The notes below the pieces were generated by a model. The model was not told the DNA's origin. It did not search any database and worked only from the letters and a program-made list of their open reading frames with translations. From JANXZO01 sp964355115 (GTDB lineage: Bacteria > Bacteroidota > Bacteroidia > Bacteroidales > FEN-979): 6,711 nt of DNA. Where the stretch lies: positions 1-6,711 of the forward strand of contig CAYHCQ010000166.1 of the NCBI GenBank assembly GCA_964355115.1, read 5' to 3'. Below are positions 5,560-6,711 of this stretch, piece by piece (within the stretch, counting starts at the first letter, position 1; each line of letters opens with the position of its first letter). Made by a program: the position numbers and the translations under genes.

Positions 5560-6711
5560 TTAACGTTGTACAACCAGCTTGATGATCCCTGATTGCTTAT
5601 CATCGGTTACTTTAACGAAATAGATTCCAGAGGACCATCCAATCACATCTACCATACAGTTCTGTTCATTGATTTCGCGACGGAGATAAATGGTTTCACC
5701 CAGGAAATTGGTCATCTCAATACTCCGGATGGGGGATGTTCCTGAAATCGTCACAGCTTGACTGGCGGGGGTGGGGTAAATTTTGAAACCATCATCCCTC
5801 AATTCATCCATTCCTATCCAGTACAATGCCTCCAGGGTATCGGATGAGGGTGTACAGATAATCTGGTTATTCGCCGAATTCTCAAACACAGCGGTTACAA
5901 AATACTGGTAGCATTGCATAAGACCCATCTCAACAATATCTGTATATGTATTGGAATTGATCGGGGCAGGGGTAAGCAATGAATAAGGTGCAACACAGGT
6001 CAGGCTTGTACGATATACATTATAGCCCAGGAGTGTGCTGCTGTCGATAGCAACTATTGATTTGTCTGTGCTTACCAGCGCTTTTGCCCTCATCAGGAAT
6101 ACACCAGGAGCTGTACCTGCCGCAACTGACAGGTTTTCCCAATCCGTACCATCAGAATACCAGGCAAGATCAGCTGATGCATAGGGCCCATTTTCATCAT
6201 AGCCGAAATTATTTGTGGAGGACGTCAGATTGTTCCATTTTACCATGCCAAAGAACGGTCCTGAAAATGGAATGTCATTGACAGGTACCGTTAGCCAACT
6301 GTTATCAGGCGGGGTAAACGGGGCACTGCTTCCAAGCAGGTTATGCGATGCATCAAACACGTCGAGGGTCAACTTTTCCCCGCCATGTGAAGGATTATGT
6401 TCAAACCAAACATCAAATGATTTTAGTATGCCGTAAGAGCTTACCGATATAGGAAATTCATTTCCCAGCCAGGCTAGGAATCCTGGATTTATTGACCAAC
6501 TGTTCTCATTTGTGCCGTCGTCATAAATATAATATAAAATCTGGTCTGCGATACAGTTCGGGGGAAGCCAGCTGAGATATACACTATGAGAAAAAGGGAC
6601 ACAATAAATCCCTCGTGGTGGTCTGCATTCGGTATAAACATGAACATTGTCAACATACCAGTGCAGAATATCATTGGAGTGGGCGCCTGTTGCGCGGAAC
6701 CCTATCCGGAA
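5560..6711 (-). CDS. Adhesin-like T9SS cargo protein, 3' part only
   Basis: The frame is open from the right edge to the TAA at 5560-5562 (383 residues visible). A TTG at 6372 is not a start, since conserved sequence continues upstream without a stop to 6711. Visible residues 1-28 are the end of a MAM/choice-of-anchor J domain (FRIGFRATGAHSNDILHW). Residues about 30-212 form a beta-rich segment with IYDDGT, FDVWFEHNP and ADLAWYSDGTDW. Residues about 225-295 look FN3-like (LLGYNVYRTS to YQYFVTAVFENS). Residues about 309-383 are a T9SS type A sorting domain (FKIYPTPASQAV, LGETIYL, WSSGIYFVKV, final KLVVQR). The protein is thus exported through the outer membrane and probably surface-attached. 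It is a paralog of the left-edge gene. The YCF48-type gene follows downstream after 46 bases, with its own promoter box. The ligand or substrate is unknown. Confidence 0.87.
   Translation of the reverse strand, partial: FRIGFRATGAHSNDILHWYVDNVHVYTECRPPRGIYCVPFSHSVYLSWLPPNCIADQILYYIYDDGTNENSWSINPGFLAWLGNEFPISVSSYGILKSFDVWFEHNPSHGGEKLTLDVFDASHNLLGSSAPFTPPDNSWLTVPVNDIPFSGPFFGMVKWNNLTSSTNNFGYDENGPYASADLAWYSDGTDWENLSVAAGTAPGVFLMRAKALVSTDKSIVAIDSSTLLGYNVYRTSLTCVAPYSLLTPAPINSNTYTDIVEMGLMQCYQYFVTAVFENSANNQIICTPSSDTLEALYWIGMDELRDDGFKIYPTPASQAVTISGTSPIRSIEMTNFLGETIYLRREINEQNCMVDVIGWSSGIYFVKVTDDKQSGIIKLVVQR

Noticed and set aside
6489..6674. A 61-codon minus-strand frame near the right edge
   Set aside because: It lies in a different frame within the adhesin-like gene, whose own frame is open through this stretch and matches the left-edge paralog.

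Overview
The window looks like chromosomal DNA from a Bacteroidota (Bacteroidales-like) bacterium. Three reading frames show features of the type IX secretion system (T9SS). One has a signal peptide followed by an adhesin-like domain. Two end in the short type A sorting domain (xxPNP/xxPTP start, GIY(F/I)(V/I)(K/R) near the end, basic final residues). Three minus-strand TAnnTTTG boxes, the Bacteroidota -7 promoter element, sit upstream of start codons, and Shine-Dalgarno sites are largely absent.

Layout. (1) Positions 1-670, minus: the 5' part of a secreted adhesin-like gene that runs off the left edge. (2) Positions 846-1365, minus: a two-gene predicted toxin-antitoxin module, a DUF4258 protein followed after one base by a YgiT-type zinc-finger protein. 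(3) About 1366-1626: a non-coding stretch holding a compact GC-rich, fold-prone block that may be a dispersed repeat. (4) Positions 1627-4171, plus: a two-gene operon of a large lipoprotein (Ig-like, FN3-like and beta-propeller-like regions) and a probable outer-membrane beta-barrel, one base apart. (5) Positions 4184-5513, minus: a YCF48-type repeat protein with a T9SS sorting domain, broken by an in-frame TAA and by a one-base frameshift in a run of nine T residues inside the signal peptide. (6) Positions 5560-6711, minus: the 3' part of a second adhesin-like T9SS cargo gene, entering from the right edge.

The genes at the two edges are paralogs in the same orientation. Over the overlapping 67 residues, 40 are identical, and a 65-bp stretch is 59/65 identical in DNA. 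The window therefore lies between two copies of one surface-protein family. Most gene products here act outside the cytoplasm: two secreted adhesin-like proteins, a surface lipoprotein with its outer-membrane partner, and a decayed secreted propeller. The toxin-antitoxin pair is the only clearly cytoplasmic component. I see no RNA gene, CRISPR array, transposase or convincing intrinsic terminator. I could not support a wholly new system. The best leads are the uncharacterised lipoprotein/barrel pair, the double-lesion YCF48 gene and the structured element beside the toxin-antitoxin module.
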